Assembly: GCF_029962835.1 (NCBI RefSeq)
Contig: NC_080582.1
Location: 78,178,177-78,242,176 of the forward strand
From: Magnolia sinica
Taxonomy: Eukaryota; Streptophyta; Magnoliopsida; Magnoliales; Magnoliaceae
Direction: 5' to 3'
Length of the DNA stretch: 64,000 bases
Part shown: positions 36,422 through 46,600 of the stretch, piece after piece
Layout of the letters: the number at the start of each line of letters is the position of its first letter
Position numbering within the stretch: position 1 is the first letter of the stretch
The notes under the pieces: model-generated
Told to the model about the DNA's origin: nothing
The model's database searches: none
What the model saw: only the letters and a program-made list of their open reading frames with translations
Made by a program: the position numbers and the translations under genes

Positions 36422-36570
36422 TTCCTCTAGGGTTTTTGTGAGGTTTTGGAAAGACCGGGAGCGGAGGGAAAGGTACTTTGCAGTGAGGTTTTGAAATGAG
36501 GGCTGGGAACGCGTATTAGCTAGCTACTGACAGCTTCAGCAGCTGTCTAGATGCTGAACTGACGTCACCA
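36422..36570 (-). promoter_or_regulatory. NUP43 5' UTR / proximal promoter candidate
   Basis: Upstream of the NUP43 ATG there are only about 140 bp before A-family MITE sequence begins. It contains a telo-box (AAACCCTA, minus strand, 36435-36428), common near transcription starts of plant housekeeping and cell-cycle genes, and a palindromic TGACGTCA (36560-36567), the core bound by bZIP/TGA factors. No TATA box is apparent. Roles are inferred from motif identity only. Confidence 0.5.
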
Positions 36571-37010
36571 AGCTCTGTGGGCCCCAACATAATGTATGCG
36601 TTGTATCCACACCGTCAAATCATTTTAGGGCATTAGCCAAAGAATGAGGCACATCTGGGAGCTGATTAGGTGAGACCGCGGATCCACCGAGGTGGGTAGG
36701 ACCCCTAACCGTGAGGCTCACAGTGATGTATGTGCCTTAAATCCACACTGTCCAACTATTTTGAAAGCTCAATTTAGGGCATGATCTCAAAAATGAAGCA
36801 GATTAAAATCTTATGTGGACCATACCACAGGAAACAGCGGTGATTGAATCCCACCATTAAAAACTTCATGGGGGAGCGGAAATGTTTATTTGCCATCGAA
36901 CCTATTGAGAGAGTCACAAATACTTATCCGAAGAGACCATACAAATATTCGCAGGATTTAAAACTTTTGAGGTTCACTGGAACTTTTTAACGTTCGATTA
37001 CCACTGTTTG
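36561..37010. mobile_element. A-family MITE fragments, copies A8a/A8b
   Basis: One arm starts AGCTCTGTGGGCCCCAACAT and stops near 36665. A second copy starts near CGCGGATCCACCGAGGTGGG and carries the family order to about 37010, where it breaks off at CCACTGTTTGAACACACAC and runs into the microsatellite. Confidence 0.6.
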
Positions 37011-37011
37011 A

Positions 37012-37089
<78 letters not shown>
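37009..37089. repeat. (CA)n(TA)n microsatellite
   Basis: Short CACACACA start, then about 66 bp of uninterrupted AT, at the broken end of MITE A8b. Confidence 0.95.
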
Positions 37090-37091
<2 letters not shown>

Positions 37092-37252
37092 CACATCTTA
37101 GCAGATCTTATAGAAAACATTAATGTGGCTGTTTGTTTATTACTTAATATGCTCCAAAATACAAAAATCAAATTTCAGTCACTTAATAGGCTGTTCGGTG
37201 TTTGTTTAACACACTTAAAATAATTTCTCAGTGTAAATAAAAACCAGAATTA

Positions 37253-37725
37253 CTTTCGGGCACGACGGCTCTAAGGGGTAGGCAAGTGAGGCAATTGCCT
37301 AAGGCCCCCTAATTATGAAGGTCCTACATCATAACAAAATTAAAAAAATTTAATTATGAAGATCCTATATTATAGCAAATTTAAAATTGAGAAGAAAAAA
37401 AAATTAAAATTAAAATTTTTTAAATAAAACTTATTGAAAGGCCTACAAAATAAGAATATCTAAAAATTAGTTTACAAATTTGAAATTTAAAATTAAAAAA
37501 AAAATCTTAGAAACTAATACTATCAATAATAACAGTCTAACTCTATCATCTTTTTTCAAAATAATAGCATTATTCCCAATAAATTCTTCTCCTAAAACCT
37601 AAGACCACATCTACCTACTTTATTGCTAATTAAATTCTGAAAAAAATTAAATTCTAACTAAAATGCCTCATTTTTATGACTTGCCTAATGCCCCCTAAAA
37701 ATGTTGAGCCGCCCCTACTTTCGGG
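37253..37725. mobile_element. hAT-type MITE (457 bp) with 8-bp target duplication
   Basis: Element 37261-37717. The left terminus CACGACGGCTC and the inverted right terminus TAGGGGCGGCTC are similar. Subterminal AGGCAATTGCCTAAGGCCCC is mirrored by GCCTAATGCCCCCTA. CTTTCGGG stands directly outside both ends (37253-37260, 37718-37725); identity extends to 11 bp, TACTTTCGGGC. An 8-bp target duplication and GGGGCGGC-type termini fit the hAT superfamily. The interior is A/T-rich with no coding capacity. Confidence 0.75.
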
Positions 37726-37866
37726 CTAATGTGGGCCGAAAGCAGTAAGTGATATATTTCTAGAAGGCGGTGAGTGGCTTTGCATTAATTTTTTTATGAA
37801 AATGGTAATTCTATTCTTTCCCTTCGGTACATGATTGTGATCAAGTGGACTTCATTTTTACGTGGC

Positions 37867-38114
37867 AAAGTCTTGCGGGGCCACTATAATGTGTTTGTTA
37901 TATCCACACAATCTATTCAATTTTTAAGATCATTGTAGGACATAATATGAAAAATGAGGTGGAACTCAAGTGAACCACACCACAAAAAATTGTGGAAGCA
38001 ATGGCACCCACCATTGAAATCTTCTCAGGGCCCACCATGATGTTTTTTTGCCATCCAATGATGTTTATTTACCATTCAATCTATTAATAAGGTCACGTGG
38101 ACTTAGATTAACAG

Positions 38115-38199
<85 letters not shown>

Positions 38200-38382
38200 C
38201 TTAATCCAAAACTTCAATGGCCTTAAAAAGTTTTCAATTGCAACATTCAATCCCTACTTCTTTTTTTTTTTTATTGTGTGGACAAGTCTACTTGAGCTTT
38301 GGATCCAGACCTAGGTAGAACAATATGAAAAAATGGATGGACGGTGTGGATCTAACACATAAATTATGGTGGGGGCGCACAT
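37867..38382. mobile_element. A-family MITE, copy A9, with internal (AT)n
   Basis: Starts AGTCTTGCGGGGCCACTATA and ends TTATGGTGGGGGCGCACATA. The standard AAATATCAGCTTGATCC segment is here AGAAATATAT..ATATTAGCTTAATCC, so an AT array has grown exactly at the family's AAATAT word. Confidence 0.7.
38117..38196. repeat. (AT)40 microsatellite inside MITE A9
   Basis: About 80 bp of uninterrupted AT. Confidence 0.95.
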
Positions 38383-38461
38383 AACTTTACCATGTCAACA
38401 TGGCATATGGTGCATGCGTGTTCTATGCTGGGCAATCCAAGGTGTGCATCACCATCGTGTC

Positions 38462-38812
38462 GGCCTCATCAAGTTTTGTGGGCCTCACCACAATACGTCT
38501 CTTATTTACACCGTCTATTCATTTTACAAGATCATTTTATAGCATGGGTCTTGTCATAAAATGAGGCAAATACAAGGCTCAAGTGGACCACACCATAGAA
38601 AGCAGTGGGGATTGAATGTCTACTATCCAAAACTTCTTGGAGGCAGTAGAAGTTTTGGATCAATCTGCTATTTGATTTTTTCCCTTCATCAAAGTTCGTG
38701 TAATATCTTTAACAGTTTGGATGACAAATAAACATCATGATGAACTATAGGAAGGTTTCGGCCATAGAAATCATTGTACCCATTGCTTTATCCTTTATGA
38801 GGTGTGATCCTA
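38462..38812. mobile_element. A-family MITE, copy A10, truncated by D1
   Basis: Starts CATCAAGTTTTGTGGGCCTC and follows the family order to the GGTGTGATCC word at 38812, where copy D1 begins. Confidence 0.6.
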
Positions 38813-38814
38813 GC

Positions 38815-39428
38815 TAGGGGTGTACACAAACTGAGTTAACTCAGTTAGCTCACTCGACTCGACTCGACTCAACTCGAAAAAGCTCAATTCGACTCGGTTC
38901 GAAGCTGAGTTCGAGCCGAGTTGAGCTGATTTTTTAAGCTCGAAAAAATTTCAAACTGAGTTCGAGCTTGCCTGAGCTCGACTCGACTCAAATTGAAACC
39001 CAACTAGAATCGAACTAGTTCAATCACTCGGTTACTTTGATATTAATGTTGCTCACCAAGTGTTTGATGAAATGACTCAACAAAGTATCGGCTAGTGGCA
39101 AGGAAGGTATGTATATGAAACAAATATTATTTTTTCTTTATTTTGATGTTGCTTACAAGGTGTCTGATGAAATACTTGTAAACAAATTGCTAATTTTTTA
39201 CATACAGTGAGAAATTAAAAGTGCACAGTATGTGTTTGTGAAAATGCCGCAGAGGCTTGATTTTGGCTTGAACTTGGCTCGAACTGGCCTGAGCTGCTGA
39301 CCGAACCGAGCTGAGCTGGCCAGTCAGGCTCGAGGACCGAGCCAAGCCGAGTTCGAGCTGGGGTCAACTAGTGGCCGAGCCGAGCCAAGGCCAGCTCGAC
39401 TTGATTTGACTCGGTGTACACCCCTAAT
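38815..39428 (+). mobile_element. D-family foldback element, copy D1
   Basis: Termini TAGGGGTGTACAC and, inverted, TTAGGGGTGTACAC-like, nearly perfect over 13 bp. The arms continue as ACTCGACTCGACTCGACTCA and AGCCGAGCCAAGGCCAGCTC words. The interior (GATATTAATGTTGCTCACCA, GTGTTTGATGAAATG) is inverted relative to copy D2 at 31.9-32.5 kb. About 614 bp, non-coding. Confidence 0.7.
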
Positions 39429-39969
39429 CCCAACATCTGGAAGTTAGGTGTGTGATGTTTGTGAGGAGTCTGCCCGGTCTTTTCATTTTTTTCAAACCAT
39501 GTTAGGAGTTATGGTTTGAGTAGTAAATGATGTGGAATGATTATTCAATTAGTTAATTTAAATTAAAAGTAAATTTCCATTTAACCTATGCATATATGTT
39601 AATATGTGTTGAATGGATGTATATAATGTGATGAAAAAATATAATAGTTTGTGTTCTCGGAATTCATATCTTAAGCGCAATCCTATTCGGGTACTTAAAT
39701 TTCAGGGTGTGACAATTTGAGCATGCAAGATCTAAACTTTCTATCAAGTGGGTGCATTGTCTGGATGTTTTACTCTTAAGATTGAGCCATTCACTCCTTG
39801 AGTGGACCATATCTATGAATTAAAAACAAACTTAGATGCTCTAGCATAGAGGTGTCAATGGGCCAGATTTGACTAGGAATAAGAGTATCCATATCCATAC
39901 CTAGCAATGGGTACTGCACCCATATTCATGTAGGCCTAAAATGAAATGGGCATTGATACCCACACTTTT
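39429..39969. other. intergenic, degraded repeats
   Basis: Starts with a GTGTGATGTTTGTGAGGAGT word resembling the arm of the element at 5480-5986, then AT-rich sequence with no gene. Confidence 0.4.
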
Positions 39970-40282
39970 TAAGGGGTCAGTGTACACGTTAAGATATGAT
40001 GTACCTAAGAAGGAAAGACTTTAAGCCCCCACACGTGCGGACACATGTGGAAGAAGTCACATGAACTCTACTTCTACTTCTCTTGCTCCACTTCTCCTTT
40101 TCCTACTCATTTACTTCACTTTCTACCTCTTTGTTTCTCCTTCTCCTACTCTACTTTTCTCCTATTATCTCATTCTATTTCTCTTTCTATCTTTTAACTC
40201 TGCTTCTTCGTATTGTAAGAATTTATAAATAAATACATTGAGCACGAGAGATCATTATTAAGTGAATGTCTTTCCCTTTTTT
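39970..40282 (+). mobile_element. LTR remnant upstream of a primer-binding site
   Basis: Pyrimidine-rich region (CTACTTCTCTTGCTCCACTT ...), then TTATAAATAAATACATTGAG and a T-rich end with CA just before TGGTATTAGAACTTTGGC. The latter is one or two changes from the TGGTATCAGAGC primer-binding site complementary to initiator methionine tRNA. I read this as the 3' end of a 5' LTR. The left border is not defined. Confidence 0.5.
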
Positions 40283-40510
40283 ATGTCTATTTATTTTATT
40301 GTTTTTGTTTTTTTTCATGGTATTAGAACTTTGGCAACCTAATTCAACACCACACCCAAAGTAACTCCAAATAAATGGACGCAATTCAAAGTTACTATGT
40401 CTATTTATTTTATTGTTTTTGGTTTTTTTCATGGTATTAGAACTTTGGCAATCTAATTCAACACCACACCCAAAGTAACTCCAAATAAATGGACTCAATT
40501 CAAAGTTACT
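40283..40510 (+). repeat. 114-bp tandem duplication containing a primer-binding-site copy
   Basis: ATGTCTATTTATTTTATTGT starts at 40283 and again at 40397. The two 114-bp units differ at only a few positions (CAACC/CAATC, GGACGC/GGACTC). Each includes TTCATGGTATTAGAACTTTG. The duplication explains the repetitive minus-strand open frame here, which is not a gene. Confidence 0.9.
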
Positions 40511-40946
40511 AAGTTCAATACATCCTCTTGGACCTTTTTTCAAAGCTTTCCTTTAAAGCCATTTCCTCCGCAGCATCTCTAAAAACCACAAACACTTAAT
40601 AACAACTAAAAAACATACATGTATGCCATCAAGTCAATAGATTAAATTCTATAATAAGAAAAAACAAACTAAGAATTTTTTTTTTTTCTTGAAAAATGTC
40701 AAATTTTTGAATGATATATTGCATGCTATTTTAAATTAAAATAAAAGTAATAAACAACCCTTCTTCATATTATTTTAATCCATCATATGATTAAAAGTTA
40801 AAAACTATAAAAGTGAAATTGCATATTTGAAATACAAATAATTAAAAAACAAACCATCTAAATTGTGGGCCCTATTAGACATAGAATGAACAAAAAAAAC
40901 TAAGCTTAATTAGTTATTTATTAGATAGGTGAATATTTTTTAGACA
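40511..40946. other. AT-rich spacer, no feature
   Basis: No coding content; presumably residual retroelement or intergenic sequence. Confidence 0.4.
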
Positions 40947-41512
40947 ATTAATGTTGGGATTTTGTCTATGGAATCACACAGATATGGATCTAGGATAGTA
41001 ATCCAAGAGCACCAAGCAATCACAAGTGAATACAAAGATTTAACATGGAAAACCCTTTCGAGAAAAAACCACGGCACAAAACAACATAATTCCACTATGA
41101 AAACATAAATTACAAAGAGAGGGGATTTATCTGATTCGAACAACCTCGAATCTCACCCTTGCTACACCTTTTAAAAATCCTAAAACTCTTTTAGGAACCC
41201 TTAGAATACCTTTAGGAAACCTTAGAATTCATTAGAAAAGCTCTAAAAACCCCTATTTATAGTTTAGGAAACTCTACTTACGCACATCTCTGAAACCATT
41301 TCAAATTTACGCAGTCCGCGCAGAATCCGCGCACTATCGGCGTAACCTTCGACTAGTCGAAGACCTCGGGATTTTAAGAAACATTATTGCTGAACTTCAA
41401 GTTGAACTTGCTTCGACCAGTCAAAGGGACCGTCGACTAGTCGAGACAGTCCCTCGACTGGTCGAGCATCTCGGTGAATCAAGATTTAGGACATTTGTTT
41501 TACAACAATTAA
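40947..41512 (-). mobile_element. solo LTR (556 bp) with ATTAA target duplication
   Basis: LTR proper 40952-41507: starts TGTTGGGATTTTGTC and ends GTTTTACAACA (termini TGTTG..CAACA). ATTAA is directly outside both ends (40947-40951, 41508-41512). A minus-strand TATA box (AACTATAAATAGGGG near 41270) sets the orientation. Internal CGACTAGTCGA / CGACTGGTCGA words are inverted repeats typical of a copia-like LTR as I remember it. No internal region is left. Confidence 0.85.
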
Positions 41513-41960
41513 AAGTGAAAAATAACAGTCCTATTTTCACAAAAGAGTGTTTGGAAATAAGAAGTGAAGATTGTACAACCAATTTGATTTTGGGACTATT
41601 ACTTACATACCATGATTTTTCACAATTTAATTAATTTTGTTTTGAGATATTATTTATCACTCCTGCAATTTATAAGTACCTGCGTCTACATATCAAGTAT
41701 TATACTAATCCCAAGTATATGATAACTCCCATTTATTACTATTCTTGATTTCCTATGCATATTGTACATAGAAAGATTTTAGTTGTTATATAAATTGTAC
41801 TGGCCCACTACCTATCGCTTGTACCATAAGCTATTTTACACCTCAGGTAGGCCACATAGCTATATTTTAGAATAGAGGGCAGATTTGATCCAGAAAATTT
41901 ACTATTTTAATACATGAAATATTTATTATTTAATAAATATTTATATATGACTGGATTTAA
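41513..41960. other. intergenic, AT-rich
   Basis: No coding region or element ends recognised. Confidence 0.4.
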
Positions 41961-41961
41961 A

Positions 41962-42377
41962 TGAGGTATGGGTTTTATATATCTACGTTGTCCATCCATT
42001 TTCCTGATCATTTTAAGAAATAGACCCAAAAATGAGCTAGATCCAAGGCTTAGGTGGGCCACAAGGTGGAGATTGAACTCTCACTATTAAAAACTTCTTA
42101 TGAGTGGTAGAAGTTTTGAATCAATATCTGATATTCGTGTTGTGATCCCTTCATCGAGGTCTATATGACCTAATGAACAGGTTGGATGGAAAATAAACGT
42201 CAGGTGGCCCTTGGGAAGGTTTTAACAGTGAGTTTCATTATCGTCGTTAATCACCGATATGTAGTTCACTTGAGCATTGGACCTGCCTAATTTTTAGATC
42301 CATGCCCAAAAATGATCTGAAAAAATGGATGGATGGCATGGATAAAACCCATACATCATTGTGGGCCCCACAGAGCC
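41962..42377. mobile_element. A-family MITE, copy A11
   Basis: Family order from GGTATGGGTTTTATATATCT through GACCTAATGAACAGGTTGGA to CATTGTGGGCCCCACAGAGC. The left terminus is eroded. Confidence 0.6.
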
Positions 42378-42463
42378 TACATGCACCTACACCCGACCCA
42401 TTTATTAATCGGCCTAAGAAGATAAAAATAAAAACATAAACACGGCCCAACCCGACGTGGCCC

Positions 42464-42842
42464 GTGCGATGGTTGATACACAGGCACCTAAAAATTGCAA
42501 ATGTGGCAGTTACATAGCTTGAACTCAACAGTGAAAATAATGGGACCAACCTAGATCTCTACTTATTAAAATAGTATCCTAATTTAAGTGGCTTATTTTT
42601 CGTATTTATAAGAACTAAAAATTATCAAACAGTCCAATTTCAACAAATAAAAGACAGATTATTAGATTTTAAGATCCTTGAATGAATCTTAATTTTGGAT
42701 GATGACTCATTTGCAATTAGGGATGATAACTTATTTACAATTGGACCCAAATTTTGAACTGCTTAATTTGAGTATGCCACGTGTGCAACTTTTGAGTGCT
42801 AGAGTATCAACTATCACAATCTGCAGAGTATCAAATAACTCT
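42464..42842. mobile_element. B-family MITE, copy 2
   Basis: Left arm GCGATGGTTGATACACAGGC; right arm AGTGCTAGAGTATCAACTAT and CTGCAGAGTATCAAATAACT. Inner CACGTGTGCAACTTTTGAG matches the family subterminal word. The outermost left bases are missing or degraded. Confidence 0.6.
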
Positions 42843-43568
42843 TAGTGGAAAAGATGGGTGGCTAGAAAATAAAATTGGTTTTAGGTAAAGAGAGATGGTT
42901 TTCAGCTAAAAGATAGCACTGAGCATGGTCCACATGATGGGAAGGTCGATTCTCACACAAGTGTGATATGTTGGCATGTGTGATTGAGTATGGATAGGCA
43001 TGGCTAGCACACGCGTGTGGACATGGCTAACCTCAAATAAGACTAGGATGACGTCGTTTTTTTCTATCCTAAGAAGTCTAGTCCTTTCCAACAAGTTAAA
43101 AACAGTCAGACAGAGAAAGAGAATGGATTTGAGACCTTTCGTTTCTCGGCCTTGAAGATCATATATCCCTTTCATTCTTTCTCTCATCTGTCTTGCACTC
43201 TCTCTCTCTCTCTATCTCATTTTGTAAGGAAGAGGTGTACCTTATCCTATCCTCTCATCCAAATGACCTTAACCTAAAACCCCACTACTTTTTTTTTTTC
43301 CTCTTCGAAAGCTTCTCTCTCTCTCTCTCTCTCTCTCCAAACACTACGACTAAGAAAGAAGATATTTGCATTTAGATAGTGTATTAATACTTTCCATCTT
43401 TTACGATTTTCATACCTTGAATTTCGAAAGAACAAACGCTAGGATTTGATGGGTTTTGAGAAATTCATATGAGAAGTTACACTCTTTAGTTTTACAATTC
43501 GACGTGGAATTTCTTTGGAGAATCTGTTAGAAAGCATCTGAGTCGGAATTCGAGAGTTTTGATGATCG
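42843..43568 (+). promoter_or_regulatory. TSS-like promoter and 5' UTR region
   Basis: Between MITE B2 and the ATG. Contains two CT microsatellites (43197-43218 and 43315-43338), common in plant 5' UTRs and core promoters. In the last 120 bp there are three ATGs ahead of the main start: 43449 (7 codons), 43469 (6 codons) and 43562 (13 codons, out of frame, overlapping the main start, stop at 43601). The transcription start is unknown, so the first two may or may not be in the mRNA. No clear TATA box. Confidence 0.45.
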
Positions 43569-43638
43569 ATGGCTCCCAAAACAGGAAAAGCAAAGCCTCA
43601 TAAGGCCAAAGGAGAGAAGAAGAAGAAGGAAGACAAAG
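43569..43638 (+). CDS. TSS: TSS-like exon 1
   Basis: Start codon in the context TCGATGGCT; 23 codons plus G. Almost all residues are basic or charged. Donor GTACTT. Confidence 0.93.
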
Positions 43639-46600
43639 GTACTTCCCTTTTTCATTTAATGTATTCATTTAAGCCATGCAAAAGAAATGCACCACACCAT
43701 CAAAATCAGGCAAATCCACTCATTAGGTGGCCCACTCGTATCCTTTTAGTCATACCATAGGCTTTCTAGTGATTTTGACGGCGTGGATAGCCCGATGAGC
43801 GAACCAGACTAATTTTCTCCCTAGGTGTTCTTCTTTGTGCGGTCCACCTTTTGCATGGTCCGGATGTCCTGCACAAGTACTGAGAAACAGAATCTGGCCA
43901 ATCTAGTCAAAGGTCGATCACACATACAAAAGATATGGGCCACACCATGAAAATCAGGCCAATCAACTCATTAGGTGGGCCACACGTATCCGTTTAGTCA
44001 GACCATAGGCTTTCCAGTGATTTTGACGGCGTGGATAGCCCGATGAGTGAACCAGACTAATTTTCTCCCCAGGTGTTCTTCTTTGTGTGGTCCACCTTTT
44101 GCATGGTCCGGATGTCCTGCACAAGTGAGAAATTGATGGAAAAGATAGGGGTTTGCTAATGCAATGCATACAACATACTGCACGTGACATGCTAGTCGTT
44201 CATCAGGTGGGCCCCACATGCAACACCGAATGTGGATGGTTAGCCATTCTATCATAACCGTCTACTTCACTTCACGCAACTGGAGCCCACCAGACGAAAG
44301 GCTTGAATCTCATACACGTGTGAATGTGTAGAGGTTTGCGTGTAGAATCTCATACCTTCATTTCTTTGATTTTTTAACCCTCTTGCTGTATTTACAGTTT
44401 TACCAACCGTGCTCGAGATAACCGTGGAAAGCCCCGACTATTCTCAAGTGACGCTCAAGGTAGCACTTCTAAACTTAATTTTCATAAAGTACGCATGGTG
44501 CGCGTTACGCACAGATGTTTACAATGGCTGCTACTGAGGTTAAGGAATTCCGTGGCGTACGTTAACCTCAGTCAGAGGAATGCAAAGGTGGGCCCACAGA
44601 CGCAAGTTGAGACACTAACTGCACACGCCCTCCTATTTTGCAGGGAATTTCAACGGACAGGATTTTGGACGTTCGAAGGCTGCTAGCCGTCCACGTGGAA
44701 ACATGCCACCTCACTGACTACTCGCTCTCTCACGAGGTAGGCAGCTACACAGAGATGGATAATGTGAACTTAACCCCAAGGCCCTAAATATGGAATGGTG
44801 GGCCCCACCCAACTACTTATTGATCCAAGCCGTTAATCTTATAGTGCCCAACATGGATAGCCTCAGGTTTCAGATTCAATATTCGGGCATTTCTCTATCG
44901 AATGTGGACCCTTGCTATCTTTCTTCAACTGAATTTGCGAACAAAAAATAGATCGGTTAGGATCGTTCGATCAGTACCAATATTTGGAACCGGGCCCATC
45001 AGACCAACGGTGTAGATCACCGCTCCATTGGTCCACTTATCCAAACTCAAGGCTCGAGGATTTCGTCCGTATCCTTGCTAGACTCGCATGCACCCTGTCC
45101 ACACGCATTCTCACACCTTGCTCAAGTGCCAACCTGGAAACCTTTTGTGAGATCTGAGCCGTCCACAATGAAGGTGGCCACACGGTAAAATAAGTATGGT
45201 CCATTCATCCATCGGCAGGCCAATGGTGCACATTCACCTTATGTTTGTGGCCCACAAGATGATTGGACTAACCTAATTTTATCCTAAGGTAATCTTCTAA
45301 TTGGGTTCTGTCTTATGAACGGCTCAGATTATCAACCCACTCGCCACTACGGCATTTGTTTGGTCTTGTAAAGCTGCGAGTGTAGAGAGTTACGTAGCTT
45401 GCTATTCTTGGAAGAATGAGTGATTGCATTTTTCTCTCCTAAAACAAGGAAAAGTACAATGACGGATCACCATCACTTTTAAAGTTTGGGTCCCCATCCA
45501 CCGTTTTAAGTACATTGCAAGTGTAGCTACCTACCTATCCGTATATCCCATATTTTCTGGCAGTTCCTCTTGAGGATCTGAGTCGTCCAAACGTGTTGGA
45601 TCAGTGTCAAATCAGATGGTTCGGATTATTTGTTCAGCAAGATGTTAGGACTCTTGTCCATCCACAATGGGCTACTGCATTGATATAGATAGCCAAAAAG
45701 CAGACTTGCATGATCCTTTTCCTTTGGTCTTTGGATTATATTCCATCTATTCCATAGTTTAGACGGTCAGGATTGAGTTATATTTATGCCACGTGTGCAA
45801 AGTCTGTGTGCGTAGTATGAATCATAGTACTCCGCTTCGATGTACCTAGAAATACATGTGGATATAGCCATCCTACATCTCACACAAAGTTTCACTCAAT
45901 CCAGCCGTAGAATGTGTGGATCCCACATTGGGTGGGACATACACTTAAAATCAGATTGATTAAAAAATCCTAACCTCAAATTAAGTACGTTTATTTGTTG
46001 AATCGACTCTTTTCCACCTTAGACGTCCATTTGATGGCCATCCATTCAATATCTATGATTCCACGCCGAAAATGGTCCTGTATTTTGGACGGTTTGGATT
46101 CAAGAACGTAGATATGCGTCAACTAGCTATATGAATGACTACAGAACCTCGTAGTCTGCCAGGGTATCAAATAACTGTTACGGTCTTCTTACGTTGATAT
46201 ACTAGAGTGAGTTAACCACCATTTTGAATATGTGGTATCTCAGCGACCGTACATGCAGCACACTTGAATTGCAATCAGGACTGTTCAAATCATGCGCCTC
46301 ATTATGGATGGAGAATATCCGTTCATATGATTGAACCATCTCAACCGTCTGATTATTCTCACTAACTTTGAACCATAGATTCGCTTGTCCATCCATTCAA
46401 TAGCAGACAATTGATGGTTGGGATCTTAATCCGTGTAATTGTTAGGAACCACTCCATTCCCAATGGGCCAAAGGGATCCCACGGTCTGCGCTGACGTGCA
46501 TCAATGCATGTACGCTAGGGAGACGAGGACGCTTCCACTTTAAAACGGTGGTGAACTTAGACCTTAGTATGTCCTTTTTCCTAGGTGAGACAGCCTAGCA

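Noticed and set aside
40223-40543. 106-codon minus-strand frame with a repeated SNFELRPFIWSYFGCG block
   Set aside because: The peptide repeat is caused by the 114-bp tandem duplication around a retroelement primer-binding site; there are no gene signals.
43569-43638. Considered calling the plus-strand gene FRIENDLY (FMT), the plant CLU orthologue
   Set aside because: The [20 protein letters not shown] start and the exon 2-3 sequence fit the TSS/REC group, not the N-terminus I recall for FMT.
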